A DNA stretch of 64,000 nucleotides from Misgurnus anguillicaudatus (GCF_027580225.2 NC_073341.2:17730501-17794500); one strand, 5' to 3'; numbered from the stretch's first letter, positions 47,150 to 62,414 are shown. Numbers and translations are program-made. The notes: generated by a model not told the origin, from the letters alone.

Positions 47150-48250
47150 GGTAGTAAAAAAGGCTTTAGGTGAATTGACGTCACTGTGTATATGACTATC
47201 ATCTTTTCAGTTGAAATATATTAAATTATATATTTCAACTGGGCTTGCATATTACTAACAATGTACTGTAAGAATCTCACACTGGGCCTATATGAGAATA
47301 GTGTGATGTCACTGTGATCATTGCGCAATCTCTGCTTGGCTGCAGCCGTCGAGACCAAGAGAGTGGAAGTAAATGTCTAGACTAATTCAGTACAAAGGCA
47401 GTCCTTTATTCAGGAGAGGCAGACCAAGCCCTTATGCCCAGACTGGGGCCTGCTGAATATAGCAGGGATTGGGAAATGTTAGTTGACTTAAACCACCAGT
47501 GACTAATTTTATCCATCAGACATAGTTCGTTGGTCCAACTACTGTACAGTAAGTCATCATAGCTGAATTGATCGTACCCTGGGAAACACTGGGTTGAGGT
47601 GAACTGATGATGTGTCGCACCGTCATTCTTGTCTGTTCCCATGACACGCATAAAGCATGAAATGTCCTATTAAGCGGTGCTAAATATTGGGATTGTAAGT
47701 CCTACTAAGTGAATCATTAACTTAGAACAAATCTTAAATAGATTATTCACCAATCATTATTAAATATTCTCTCTTAAGTGACCCTCTACACTTATTAATT
47801 CAATTCAATAATTCTTTCAAAGCATTAATAAATGAAAACACAGAAAATTGGGTAGACAACATAAGAAGCAGAGTAAAGGGGCTAAGATTAAACCGTACTA
47901 GCGAGGGGCCTATAGTGTATTGTGAGTTGATTTACGTTGGAGACTATAATATATACTATAAATGAATTATAAAACAGGTATTATTTAAAAAAAAATGTGC
48001 CATGTTAAATTGTATGGTTATGTACTTTTAATATAACGAATCACAGATTTTTTGTAAAACTCTGTAAGTAATTTAAGAAAACAGAAAAAATACTGTATAA
48101 ATGATATAGTATTTTCCTGTATAAAACATATAGATTTTCTGTATTTTGTCATTAATGACATAAAACTTAAAATAACAGTCGAGCTGTTAATCAATAGATT
48201 ATGTTTGTAATTTTAAAGAGTTTTACTTATAATTTTAAATAATGGTAAAT
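47150..48250. repeat. Diverged relative of the 13.6-17.3 kb dispersed repeat
   Basis: Blocks shared with 13.8-14.7 kb include GGGCTTGCATATTACTAACA (47240), ATTCACCAATCATTATTAAAT (47744), TGAATTATAAAACAGGTATT (47962), TATAGTATTTTCCTGTATAA (48107) and TTATAATTTTAAATAATGGT (48227). It lacks the LINE segment that follows in copies A and B. Confidence 0.55.
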
Positions 48251-49287
48251 AGGGTCTTTTTAAAGGTCACGTTCTTCCTGATACCCTTTTTTAAACCCTA
48301 GTTAGTGTGTAATGTTGCTGTTAGAGCATAAATAATACCTGTAAAATGATAAATCTCAAAGTTCACTGCCAGGCGATATATTATTTTCAATAGAATTCCT
48401 CTTTAAAAGCCTACAACGAACGGCCGGTTTGGACTACAGCCCTCTACTTCCTGCTTTAATGACGTCAGTAAAACAGTTTGTTGACTAAACTCCGCCCACA
48501 GGAATACGTCAGTCACCAGCTTTGGCTCAAACGGCTCTGCTAAGCTAAGCTGCTATCGAATCACAGCACACTAAACAAACTACACAATCAGAACTTGATA
48601 CGTTTTTCTGAAGGAGGGACTTCACATAACAAGGAAGACATCAGCCTGTTTTGAGGACAGTGAAAACAGCGCTATACAGATAAGTAAATTGTGTGAAAAA
48701 TACTGCGTTTTTTTACTGTACACGTGAAACATGAACACATGTTATATTGCGCACTATAAACACAATCAAAGCTTCAAAATCACAGATAGAACGGGAGCTT
48801 TAAAGTGCACCGATTTCATTGCTAAAAACAGCGTTATTTTGTGTATTTATAATGTGTTTGCGTTGTTTATGGTTACAAAAACATTATTTTCCACATACCA
48901 TACATTTTTGTAGCTTCAGATATACTCTCTACCTGAAATGCACTGATTTTGCACACAACTCATTGATTTGAAAAGCTCTGTGTCCTAATTGGCCAGCTAA
49001 TCTGTACATTGTGATTGGCCTGAATACCTCTGATGTCATCTGTAAATGTGACGGTCCTTACCATGTTTGAAAGATTCGGTCACAAATGCAATGCTAACAG
49101 GAGTTAGTTTACAGGCTGTGAGTCCGAAGCGGAAGGAATTATGATACTGTCGGTCTTGTCTACGTCAACAGGCCCAGGAAGTAAACTGTAAATTGTTGCC
49201 TACAATCCGTGTGTTTGTTGTAGTCCAAGAAAAGAGATTTACGTTGGAGACGATAACCCGCGTCATCGTTTATCTTGCGGTTTGTAC
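48251..49287. other. Stretch without recognised gene
   Basis: GC-richer patches around 48420-48560 (ACGAACGGCCGG, TAATGACGTCAGT, ACTCCGCCCAC) look like the interior of an old fold-back repeat. No paired termini were firmly identified. The open frames 48731-48913 and 49160-49423 have no motif. Confidence 0.4.
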
Positions 49288-49741
49288 TAGTGATGCACCG
49301 ATGTATCGGCCACCGATATTTATCGGCCGATTTGAGATGAATTTGAAACCATCGGCATCTTGGCCATAGCACGAGAAAGGCCGATACCGATTGTTTATTA
49401 ATTAACTGCATAAAGAAATCCATTATATGTAAAAAAATTAGTTGATGTTGTTAATAAAATAAATGCTGAATAGCAAAAACCACCTTTAAAGGTTGTCATG
49501 CTGTCTTATTATATTTGTTTTAGCTTAATTTGTGCCTCTCTTATTATGTTGGTCAGTTGAATGTTAATTAGATCCAATCCATGTTCAGTAAAAATAATTT
49601 GATGCAGAAATAAACTAGCTAATAGACCAACTGTATAGTATTGTATACAAGTGTTTAATATCGGCATCGGTATCGGCCAGAAGTTGTCTGTTTAAATCGG
49701 AATCGGTATCGGCCCAAAAAAATCCTATCGGTGCATCCCTA
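49288..49741. mobile_element. hAT-type non-autonomous element with ATCGG-rich ends
   Basis: A perfect 8-bp duplication GTTTGTAC at 49280-49287 and 49742-49749 flanks ends TAGTGATGCACCGATGTATC and TATCGGTGCATCCCTA. Subterminal blocks are rich in ATCGGCC/GGCCGAT. It is 454 bases with no transposase. Confidence 0.92.
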
Positions 49742-49749
49742 GTTTGTAC

Positions 49750-51325
49750 CTTTCACATAATGTTAACATGTACTAATACACACTTACACACCAAAGGAAA
49801 TGTAAAATCGTAAATCGGACAATAGTTGCTCTTTAACAGTGCAGCTAAAACAACTCACAATGCACAGTTCTCGCAAACATCGCTATTCTCACTGGATCTT
49901 AGATCCAAATACAAAAACAGTTGCGTAAAGTGAAAGTAAAATGCGCACGTCTGCATGCGCATTTATAAGCCCCATACCGGTATCACCGGGTTCTCACGTG
50001 CTGATTAACGGTGGGAAATTCTGTCACCGTAAGCCCTAGTAGATTGTTTGCTTTATTATACTTACACTGTGATGATCCCTTAACAGACATTTAACTGAAT
50101 ATAAGTAATTGTGCAACTAGACTGTACACGTCAATTTATTCAACACAATCTAATTCCCAAGGCACCAAAAACAAAGAATTGTGACTCACCTTTCACATCA
50201 CTATAAAGACTCCTTCACTTTTTGACATTCAATCCACACCCCTCTTTGAAACTCGGGGTTTCCCCATTCTGTGGTCGTCTTTGACGTGCAGGGTACCTTT
50301 AGGTGTTTGGCTTATGTGTCAAATAAAGACGCCTTTAATTCTATGCATGTGCACGAGTAGAAATCATTAATATCTTTTTGTAGTTTAAATTGCCCTTTTC
50401 CTCTGAAAATAATGTATGTGGTTTTCCATTGGAATTTCGCCTATAGAGTGATGTCTAGGGGTATCTATAGCGCCTTTACAGTGATGCGAAATGCATGTCG
50501 CAATGCTTCATTTTATTCCCTAACCACTTCTACACACTAAACTCTACTAATACTCAACTGAGAGTTAGTTGCAAATTAATGACAGTCATTTACACTTACA
50601 GCAGTTGACAAGTAGTTTTTAGTCTAAATTGGACCTTCAACAGGGTGTCCGGGGCCCCTTGGGGGTATTATGCAAAGTCCCCCAAATATTGTTTGAATTT
50701 AAAATGTATTTTTGGAGAAAAATGCATAGTAATAAAATTAAAACTTGATAAAAATGGTTGATTAAAAAGGTTCTCGTGTTAAAATGTATATAGTAAATTT
50801 AAAATGGTAAACCATCATAACAAAGCATGTATATCCAGTCTTGACTCATTCCCCACCACTCTTTTATAAAAAAAAGTTGCCCGGCAACATTTTTTGAGAT
50901 TTTTACAAAAATGCTTTCCGGGAAAATTTTCTTCTATAAATATATAAACAAACAAATATATCACATGAAAGAACAGACCCTGTGCTTTCAAACAAACAAA
51001 CAAGCAAAACAGGGAAAAAAAGTTCAATCCTATCTTTATTTGTTCTCTTTTATAACCTCTTAAATATAGGTAGGTTTCTTGAAAAATACAAAATTTTGCG
51101 CTATAAAAGCTGAAATAATTGCATTTTTGTGAAGAAATTTTGTGAGAGATCCAATGCAGTTTCTTTATAAACTAGGTAAGAGCCCCATCTAGTGGATAAT
51201 AGGGGAATTTCAGATTACAGTAAAAACTCGTCAGGAAAGCATAATTGGCAGGGATGAGATAACTCGCCAATCGGATGAGTAATGGCCATAATGGCAGGGA
51301 AAGAGTTAATTTGATACATGTAGGC
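49750..51325. other. Stretch without recognised gene
   Basis: No exon, RNA gene or element with paired ends was recognised. The minus-strand frame 50815-51027 is hydrophobic at its start but is AT-rich and has no homology I recognise. Confidence 0.4.
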
Positions 51326-51694
51326 CAGTGGCGGCTCGTGACTGCTCATTCGAGGGGCACAAATTCAAAATAAGTGTTCGGAGTGTCATGTGTGTTGCTC
51401 GTGTTTTCAAAATGTGTGTCATGTGAACCATGTGCATCACGTGTTTTGCCAAAATAACTGCACACGTGTCAAAACCGTTTATGATAAAAGAGACGCTCAC
51501 GTACACAAAATACACGCAAGACACTCCCTTAACAGTAAACTCTGAATACACATAAGATTATGCGAGTGTCTGGCATAAACCCGTTAGACGATCTCTCGTG
51601 GCGCAGAACACATATTTTGAAATGACGAACCCCACACATGACGGGCTACATACATGTTGTGACAAACTTTGCATCGAGTCACCGGCCGCCACTG
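51326..51694. mobile_element. hAT-type non-autonomous element (CAGTGGCRGCC ends), copy 2
   Basis: A perfect 8-bp duplication ATGTAGGC at 51318-51325 and 51695-51702 flanks ends CAGTGGCGGCTCGTGACTGC and CACCGGCCGCCACTG. It is 369 bases. It shares CGGAGTGTC.TGTGTG and the right 15 bases with 21899-22492. Confidence 0.9.
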
Positions 51695-53943
51695 ATGTAG
51701 GCTACTACTGAGTTACTTTAAACCCAACGCTGGGAAAATACTGGACAGAACACATGGGTTAATAAATAAACCTATGCTGACATGTTTCAATGCAATGCTG
51801 AGTTGTTTGATCAGGGAAGTTACCATGAGTTACCATAAGTTTACAAGATACTCACACATATGAGATCACTTCACACTCACTGTGAGCTTGTACTACCCAT
51901 AAAGCACACACTATACAAAGTTTCAGGTGAGAGATAATATGTAAGCTTTTGGAAACATGTCGGTGAGACACCAGCATTGAATTTCAAATGATATGGGGCC
52001 AATATAAGAAAAAGTGAAAGCATGACTTTGCATTTAACCCATTCAATGAGTAGTCATAAAAAACACATGTACTCATGCACAGAGCTACTATCAATGCAGA
52101 CAGAATGAGTGTGCCGTGCCCTTACATTATGACCAAGTAATGAGGACACCGTGTGTACCATGACCTCACGTTATAACTTTAAGTGTGCTAAAAAAATTCC
52201 AAATGAATGTTTTTTATTTCCAGATTGGCAGTTTTAAAGGTGAAGTGTGTAACCTTTAAGACCAACATCATCAAAAAACAATAAACAACTTTTGCTAACT
52301 CTTCTTTTATTTGCCGTTGGTTTAACAAACAAAAATTCCCGCCTACGAACTCACACTATTGGTTAAGTCAACATTTTTCTGTGAGGCTGGTCAGGTTGCT
52401 GTAACAATGCTTTTAATGTTTTATTCAGTGTTGACACCTTCTGAGGAAATCTGCCTACTTGTCACTTGTGGTTGTCTTACCACTTTAGGCCATTATTAAA
52501 AAGTATTTTAACATAAAAATGACACACTTCCTTTTTAAATGACTCCATTCACTCTCAATCCGACTAAGACGTGATGTGATATCATTAATCATCCCTTGAT
52601 TCAATTATCCTTTAATTTTTGTCATTTGCTCACTTTGAAATAAGGAAAATACAATTTTCTCCCATTTAATCAGTGAATGCGTTAACAGACTAAATAAATT
52701 AGAAAGAACACAAGAGGAAACATAAGAGTTTTTGAAGTCGTCCTGACAGGTCAGCCTACAGGGTTTGCATTCAGTATTCATACACTGTACAATGCAGCAT
52801 GAGGAAAAACAGTAACAAAAGACCACAGAGACAAACACGGAGATAAATAATAAATAGAAATTAACATAACAGCAGTTCTTTGTCCAAATCATCCACATCC
52901 AGAATCACATTTCAAAAGGGTCCTTGCTGAAAAACGGAGAAAAAAGCCCAGGTGTCCTTTTTTACATAATCCACTTCACAATGTCTTCTTTACAACGTCT
53001 CCTAAACTCTGAAAAGTCTAAATACGCTCCTTTGTCATTTTACATGGCTTTCACGTCTACAATATTGTGTCGCAAATTTTAATTGGTTTCCATGAAACTA
53101 TGCAGCAGAATCTGTCCATGCTCACGACGTCTTTGTGTACATTCCTGCGTAGAATCCAGCTCTACACAATCAGAACTGAAACCACGTTCACACTCGACGC
53201 CGTCTCTCTCACACCCACAAAAACGCACACCCGCCCACTCTCTCACACACACAATACAATAAGGCTGAAACAGGTGCTTGTGTTACCAGTTAACCAGGTA
53301 CAACTGTCTTGTAGCGTGCTCGGTTTAATACCAACTCAAGACAGGAATTTCCTCATTTCGTGGCGAGAAACGGTAAACTGTATCAAAATGTCATTCCAGA
53401 GAAATTCAACGCTCAGACTTTGATGAATGGATGAAATAGTCTCTGTCAAAGACAGACCCACATTCAGTAGGTTTCTTCCAACATTATCTGAAAACGATCC
53501 TTTGCCGAGAAGGATTTTTTGAATTCTTTACAAGTGATACTGAAATTCTGTTTTCGGAGATATTTGAAAATTCCAATGCCTCGGATGTGTGGATCATTTA
53601 ATTATAACTGTCTGCCCATCATATGCAATCAGATCCATCTCAACACTTTGCATGATACCTATACAGACAGAAGTGTTGGGTGTCATTTTCTTGGCATGTT
53701 GGTCTGTTGCACCCCATGGTTCCTTAAAAGTAACTTATATCTCCTTAAACAAACAACGGCTCGTTACATGTGCAGCACAAAACGTGTTAGTATTGTTTTT
53801 ATCTGAGAGTTAACATGAAATAATGTTAATGGCTTGTCCTGAATTTCCTCTGAGTCCACTCCGAAATAGTAAAGGAAATATCTTACATGGAAACATCACA
53901 TAGGTAGCAATTGTACCTTACCGGGAATAAATAGTGTGTGGGG
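51695..53943. other. Stretch without recognised gene
   Basis: 51800-52190 has blocks such as GTGACC/ATGACCTCACGTTATAA that echo 13680-13800 (CATGACCTCACG, GAGTGTGC), probably another trace of that dispersed repeat. 52600-53830 is less repetitive and could be distal 3' UTR of megf9 on the minus strand, but nothing proves it. The frames 52605-52898, 53067-53423 and 53519-53806 lack motifs. Confidence 0.4.
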
Positions 53944-54102
53944 TTAATAAAAAACTTCAACCAAAAATTGAAAAATCTGTCATTGTTTACTCACCCTTGT
54001 TTCGTTCCAAACCAGAACACAATAGCATGATATTTTGGACATCTCTCATAGTGACAGTCTCTGGTTACAATGTACTTTTTATAATATAAAAAAGCTGTAT
54101 TA

Positions 54103-56003
54103 GGGGCCGTTCACATGTCGTGCCTAAAAAGTGTGGAAAAGGTTAGGCGCTTAGGTTCTTGTCACATGACCTGCAGTGCGCTTGCAGCACTCTGAAAAGT
54201 TGAGATGTTTTAAACTCAATGCGGTCCGAACGCGCCTGGAAAAAACGAGCACGTTGTACAGCATGCGGAGCACGACCGCGTCACTTCCGTGCGCCTACAT
54301 TTGAAATAACGAACTTAGGGGGGATTCACATTTCTCGTAGGAATGTCAATTTATGCAATTTCCCATATTCGATGATCGATTAAATTAGCATCAATCAATC
54401 GAATAATCGTTAACTTTAATGTTGCGTTTAAACCAGCCGCGGTAGAGGCGTCAAAAACACGCTATTCACGCGTAGTTGGACGCTTGAACATTTAAGTTTA
54501 CTCGCTTCATTCGCACGTGAAATTCTAGTCATTCGAGACATTCAGGGGAGTCATGGGAGGGGCTTCTGCGACTCTGCTGAGACTCCGCTTGCTTCCTGTA
54601 ATCACGTCACTACTACAGCAAGGTCCTGGTTGGTTAACGTGGCGCGGAAATCCGCCAAAGTTCAGATTTTTCAACTCGCGCGTTTCCCCGCGGCAACGCT
54701 CAATTCGCCCACACCGCTGCCTAATTGAGTCTTTGCATTGACTTGTAAATCACCCACGCTTGCCGCCTCTACCGGTGGCTGGTGTAAACACAACATAATA
54801 GTGCAATAAGCCTTTACTGCCGTAGCATATAGCCAATGACATAAAAGTGGTCGTAAAAATGCCAGCTTCCTCAGACGAATTAAAAAGATTTTATTTGTCT
54901 AAATAACATGCTAGTGGGGTTTTAAAATGAGTCAATGTAGTTGGTGTTTTCATAAAATCGTCAATTTAAACTTATCTCATAATTAAATATAATGACTAAT
55001 AGACACAGTGTATAACTCCGCCTCATATGGGCACTTTGCAACAGTCGCATACGTCCATGACATGTCAAAATAAAAGTTTTATTATGATAAAGTGTTATTT
55101 TTCTAGTGTTCACCTCAGTTTTCGAGTTGTTGATACACCGTTGGTTGTAATTATATCCAAGAAAGGCACTTTTCCCGTCGTCACCTCAGCTTAGACCGGT
55201 GGCATACTTTCAGCAAAGACGCAAAAACACGCAACAGTCAACTTGGCTAGCGTGTAGCGCCTCGCCCAGTTAATAATGATCAGTGATATACAGTATGTTG
55301 CGGGGGTTCAGAGTGTAACGACAGTCAGTTACAGTTTACAGTTTCTTGACAGAATTTAAGATTCATTTAAAACGGCTTCTCCTTCCCTGTAGCAGCGTTG
55401 CTATGCTAATCTTGCAGGCTTCCCTAAAGAGGGTCTTTGCTTTCAGTATCCTTGCATTTTCTGTATCAGACCCTATCAGATCCACTGCGGATGCCATTTT
55501 GTTGCGTTGGCAGGCAGCCTCATCTCGCATGCTGTTAAAAAGCCCAGGTGTATGTTCGGCATCGAGTATCGTTGTGATCAAGTTTATCTTCTGCGTGCCG
55601 CTTCATTTTTTTTCTCCGGCTGTATGTGTTTTGCACCGGCGCCGCTCACACACGCATGATCTTGCTTATTCGACAATTGTTACGTTTTATTTTAGTTAAA
55701 AATATTTACAATTTTCAGAATGCCATGTCGAAAGCGTGTTGGAAAGGATCAACAATTGTTAAGTTTTAGCAGTTTAATTATTATCGACAATTAATAGAAG
55801 ATCGATTAATTGCTAACATCCCTAATTGAATGTAGCCACACGGCAAGCTCGCAAAAAATCTTTTGTTCAGGTGCGCCGGTGCCGCTGCCAGTTAAAAATA
55901 TTTCAACTTTTCAGAATGCCATGTCGAAAGCGTGGTGGAAAGGAGGGGAAGTAGTGCGGTCGCGTTTTCTGCATGGTTTTAGACGTGAAATGTGAACCGC
56001 CCC
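54103..56003. mobile_element. PIF/Harbinger-like element
   Basis: TTA at 54100-54102 and 56004-56006; the ends are GGGGCCGTTCACATGTCG and AAATGTGAACCGCCCC. Subterminal CGGTCCGAACGCGCCTGG at left and GTGCGGTCGCGTTTTCTGCA at right also pair loosely. No transposase was found: frames 55346-55699 (plus) and 55363-55581 (minus) overlap and lack motifs. It contains the fold-back 54421-54794, and possibly a TAGGAATGTCAATTT/TAACATCCCTA hAT-like pair at about 54338-55824. Confidence 0.75.
54421..54794. mobile_element. Fold-back MITE, AACCAGCCGCGGTAGAGGCG family, copy 1
   Basis: The left arm GTTGCGTTTAAACCAGCCGC pairs with GGCTGGTGTAAACACAAC at right, and GGTAGAGGCG with CGCCTCTACC. A relative is at about 59815-60455. 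The interior is GC-rich. Confidence 0.75.
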
Positions 56004-56101
56004 TTAACCATGTGCAAAAAATGTATTGTGGTCTACAGAATAAATTCATAATGGTTTTAAACAGCTGAGCTATTACATTTTGGGGTGCAGTATTCCTTTA
56101 A

Positions 56102-56735
56102 AGGTATAGTTCAGCCAAAAATGAAAATTACCCTATAGCCACCCGAGTAACATATGTCCATTGTCCACATATGTCTTATCAGATTTTCCTGTGGTACGTG
56201 GTGTGTTTAGAGCGTCCGAATCTGCACACCATTCACTGTATTAAAAGAAATGTTAATGTTAAAAAGTTTAAAGGTGCAATGTGGGAGGTTTAGCGGTATC
56301 TAGCGGTGAGACTGTGAATTGCAACCAACGGCTCAGTCCACAGCTTTTTCAAAACGCATAGTGAAGCTACGGTATCCGCCAAATGACAAACATGTCATAG
56401 TCTGAGACAATTTTGTTATAAAACGCGCTATATAGGACAGTTTGTCCATTTAGGCTACTGTAGAAACATGGCGTCAAACTTCCATGTAAGGGGACTCCTA
56501 GTGGTGTACGTAAATAAAAACATCTCATTCTAAGTTCATTATGAAAGGTCTTTATACACCATTGATAATATAGTAGTTATGTATATTATATTGCATTTCT
56601 GTCAAGAGATCCTTCTAGAAGTTACACAATGCACCTTTAAACAAAATATATTTGCTGGTTAATAAATAATATCATTACAGAACAAAGTTCTGGTTTTAAA
56701 CAATATCCGGGTGAGTAAATAATGAGAGACACTTC
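56102..56735. mobile_element. TTAA-type fold-back element abutting the megf9 stop region
   Basis: TTAA at 56098-56101, then AGGTATAGTTCAGCCAAAAA. The right side has the expected partner phrase GGGTGAGTAAATAATGAGAG at 56709-56728 but seems to lack its last bases and TTAA. It contains a second TTAA element (56272-56636). The right end lies within about 25 bases of the megf9 stop codon. Confidence 0.6.
56272..56636. mobile_element. TTAA-flanked element, AGGTGCARTGTG family, copy 2
   Basis: TTAA at 56268-56271 and 56637-56640; the ends are AGGTGCAATGTGGGAGGTTT and GTTACACAATGCACCT. It is the uninterrupted counterpart of 30120-33037 in opposite orientation and shares ATGTTTCTACAGTAGCC and AGATCCTTCTAGAAG on the appropriate strands. 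Confidence 0.9.
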
Positions 56736-56750
56736 TTATTTCTTATTTTT

Positions 56751-59272
<2,522 letters not shown>

Positions 59273-59786
59273 CTGTTGTGGGAAAACACAAACTGCCATT
59301 AGAAAAAAAAGCAATATAACAAATGTGAAGGAAGATTACAGCAACACACATTACTTTGGTATTTCTCTAAATGAATGGCACATTGCAGTGTAGTTTCAAC
59401 TTTTATCACAAGGTGGTGCCACAGCAACAACAACAACAAATTTGATGTTTTAACACATTTTATGAGAATAAAGAAGTATTTGAGAATATTTATCTTTACT
59501 TTGTCTGTTATACTTATGGTAATGCCATGGTACAGTAAAAAAAAATTCCCAGGTATTACAAATGTTACTAGTACTGTACCACATGACACCACAATTTTAT
59601 TATTGCAATGTAGATGTCATTGTATGATAAATTTAGTACAATGTTTACTGTATCTGATACATTACTGCACCTTATTTGCACCAGACTGTTGTTTTACAAC
59701 ATCTATTTAAAGTACTGTAGTAAGATCAGATGATAATATCCTGGTACTTTGATCTACACCATGGAAATGCTTACATAAATGACAAT
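59273..59786. other. megf9 intron sequence without recognised repeat
   Basis: Intronic DNA immediately upstream of the 59003-59272 exon. The polypyrimidine tract and CAG acceptor are at 59273-59295. Opposing open frames here (59299-59592, 59375-59710) have no motif. Confidence 0.5.
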
Positions 59787-59814
59787 GAGTGCGTTTACAT
59801 GCACAGTCTTACTG

Positions 59815-60455
59815 TGGGTTCACACCAGATGTGTTTGAGGTGTCAAATTCGCATCTACCGCACGTAGTTGGAGTCTTACTATTGTTTCACACCAGATGTG
59901 TGGGGCGATGCAAATGACGCGATATGGGCGGCGCGTTTGTCGCGAAAACACAAGCTATTCGTCTCAAACGTGTCTTCGCCCAAGTTGAAAATGTTCAACT
60001 CGATCGAAAAATTTGCATGACACAAACTTAAGTCCCGCAAGTAATCTAGAGCGAGTAACACGATGCCCCACGTTTGCTGTGTACATAGCCTTATACACTC
60101 AAAATACATGTGAAATTCTAGTCATTGAGACATTCACCCAGGAATTTGCATCATAGGAGGGGCTTCTGCGACTCTGCTCGCTTCCTGTAATCACGTCACT
60201 ACTAGAGCAAGCTCCTGATTGGTTAATGCGGCTCGTTTTTCAATCAAAATGTTAATTTTTTTAACTCGCGTGTTTCCCGCGGCAATGCTCAATTCACGCG
60301 AATTAGGCGCGCGACTGAGGCTGAATCGCTTTTACCGCGCTTAACGCCTCATTCATGCCGCGAGACCTCCAGACGCGCGTCAACGCATCTTTACATCGAC
60401 TTAACATTGAAATCACTCGTGCTTCATGCCTCTACCGCGGCTGGTGTGAACGCAT
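59815..60455. mobile_element. Fold-back MITE, AACCAGCCGCGGTAGAGGCG family, copy 2
   Basis: The right end GCCTCTACCGCGGCTGGTGT followed by GAACGCATC matches the 54421-54794 family. The left end GGGTTCACACCAGATGTG pairs only partly, and a second GTTTCACACCAGATGTG occurs at 59883, which suggests a partial duplication of the left arm. Limits are approximate. Confidence 0.6.
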
Positions 60456-60784
60456 CATTACGCCGATTATGCTTAATAAACTGATAACATGTGCGATCAT
60501 TTATTGCGTAAAACGGTTTTCTTTTATCGGAGAAAGCCCATAAATGGCGTAAGCAAAAAATTATCAGCACAAGTCTTTTTTTGCTTATTACCCCGATTTC
60601 GCTTGGCATGTAAACACCTTAACCGGCTTTCTTGCGGTTTTGTCCATGTGCACATGTGAAAGTAAGTGCAAAGTAACGCATTAAAAGTCTCCGCTCAACT
60701 GAAGCAGTTGGCAGAGAAACTGCAAAAATAAAAGCTGATGTTAGGTTCTGCAGACACAAGAAGGGCTACAACAGTATAGCTTAA

Positions 60785-61981
60785 AGGGATAATTCACCGA
60801 TTTAGCATTCAGCTTTGTATCGGTAGAAACGCGGCAGTATTTCTGAATGACCGTGTTTCCCTCCCTCATGTCCCCCTGAGAGGAGAGATATCTGTAATTT
60901 GGTTCTGGAAAAAAGTCCTCCGATGACGCAAAATGACGATTTTTGCGTCATCAGAGGACTTCTTGGCCAGAGGCAAAGACTACAGACAGTAGTAGGAGCT
61001 ATTTCCGCATGTTTTCAACCCGCCCATAGGGGTTGGACTGCCGAGTCCATTCAGAAAAGTATGAATCAAAACGAGAGTCAGCCATCTTGAATCTTCGCTA
61101 AGGCTCTCTCTTTTCAGCAGTAAACATTTATAACAACAGGCATAAACAGCATCAGCTATCTTAGTTTTGAAGACGCTGGTAGGCAGTATCCACGTGTGTA
61201 GCCACAGTAGCAGCGCGACCGTCAAAGAAGAAGAAGCTTGGCAAGTTAACCCACAAACCAAGAAGAAACAGCAACTTGTTGTGTATAATTTGAGAAGACC
61301 AGCAATGATGGAAGTAAATAAAAAGTGACTTTTGTTACAGTTTGAGTTAAATCACTCCTCAACTTGGCTCATCTTTGTTTTCACCGTCGCAAACGGAAAT
61401 ACCTATGACGCAGTTTTTTACCTGACGGGAGGGGTTCTGGTGGACCAATCATGGCGCTTGCGGTCCGCGTAGATCTGACGTGCTTAAAATTTTTGCGAGG
61501 TGCACGTCAGGCTACGCAGAGCTACGCACAGGCTACAGATAGCCTACGCTACGTAGCTACGGTGTAGAACTTACGCACGACTATAAATTGGGCTTTACTG
61601 CTTGTCCTTTCCTGGTTTTGACTGTACATTCCGGTACAAAGCAACTTATCACAATTTTGATGGAAAAAAGGTAGTATTTAAAGTAATCTATCAACTAACT
61701 CGTCATAGAGACTCACGTTAACCGGTGTCATTAGAGTTTTCGAGTCAACTTGCTAGTAGCTAGCCTAGTTGAATGTCCCTCCCTCCTGCCCTCTCGAACC
61801 GGTAGAGCAGCAAAGCAATGCATTCTGGGATTTGGTGTTTTTCATCCACATGAGCCAAAAACACATTTTATGGCTTTTCTCGGCCTAGAAGGCACCAAGT
61901 TCTAAAAAAACGTCACATTTTTACTACATAGGTGACCCAATTTAATAATATATTCATATTTAAATTCGGTGAAGAATTCCT
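60785..61981. mobile_element. TTAA-flanked element
   Basis: TTAA at 60781-60784 and 61982-61985; the ends are AGGGATAATTCACCGATTTA and TAAATTCGGTGAAGAATTCCT. It is 1197 bases with no transposase; frames at 60899 and 60980 overlap on opposite strands and lack motifs. Confidence 0.8.
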
Positions 61982-62173
61982 TTAAGACAGATATGTCGTC
62001 TGCTTTTTAAACGACTATTATGTACTACAGGCAGTGACGTCACTACCTGCGAGACACCTGACAATTCTCCAAGTCCCATGTAAATGCAATAGTCTGCATA
62101 GCCAGTTTATTGGTTTGCATGTAAACGCATGAAAACAGTTTTATATAATAAGCAGATTTAGTTATCCGCTTAT

Positions 62174-62414
62174 AGACGGGTTGCAAGTTTACAAACATTG
62201 CAGGGTGCGCGCGCATCCAGGAGGTAGAAAGCCCGATTGGTGAGCTGATCCGCTACGGCAACAACCTTAATTATTGAAGCGTTCTTTATTGTTTGTATAT
62301 AAATAAAACTTGATTTTAGTTGGATCTGTTTTTCTGTCAACACAATGCATGTCTCTTCTTTCTGCCTCTCGGTTGCGCACAACCAGTTAGTGACGTCGCC
62401 GTGCAACCCGTCTA
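62174..62414. mobile_element. Fold-back MITE with AGACGGGTTGCA ends
   Basis: AGACGGGTTGCA at left is matched by TGCAACCCGTCT at right, and GCGCGCG/TTGCGCAC segments lie inside. The target duplication is not evident. Confidence 0.65.

Larger units (their letters stand above)
53948..56097. mobile_element. Probable TTAA-flanked element holding a Harbinger-like insertion
   Basis: TTAA at 53944-53947 and 56098-56101. The right end GGGGTGCAGTATTCCT is complementary in part to the left end (ACTTCAACCAAAAATTG). The pairing is weaker than in the other TTAA elements. Most of the interval is the 54103-56003 insertion. Confidence 0.5.

Noticed and set aside
52605..53806. Cluster of open frames, one with a hydrophobic stretch
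   Set aside because: No recognisable domain, and no convincing splice sites connecting them. An AT-rich background easily gives hydrophobic frames.
55346..55699. 117-residue open frame inside the Harbinger-like element
   Set aside because: No DDE-transposase or MADF/Myb-type motif was seen, and an overlapping frame on the other strand suggests chance.
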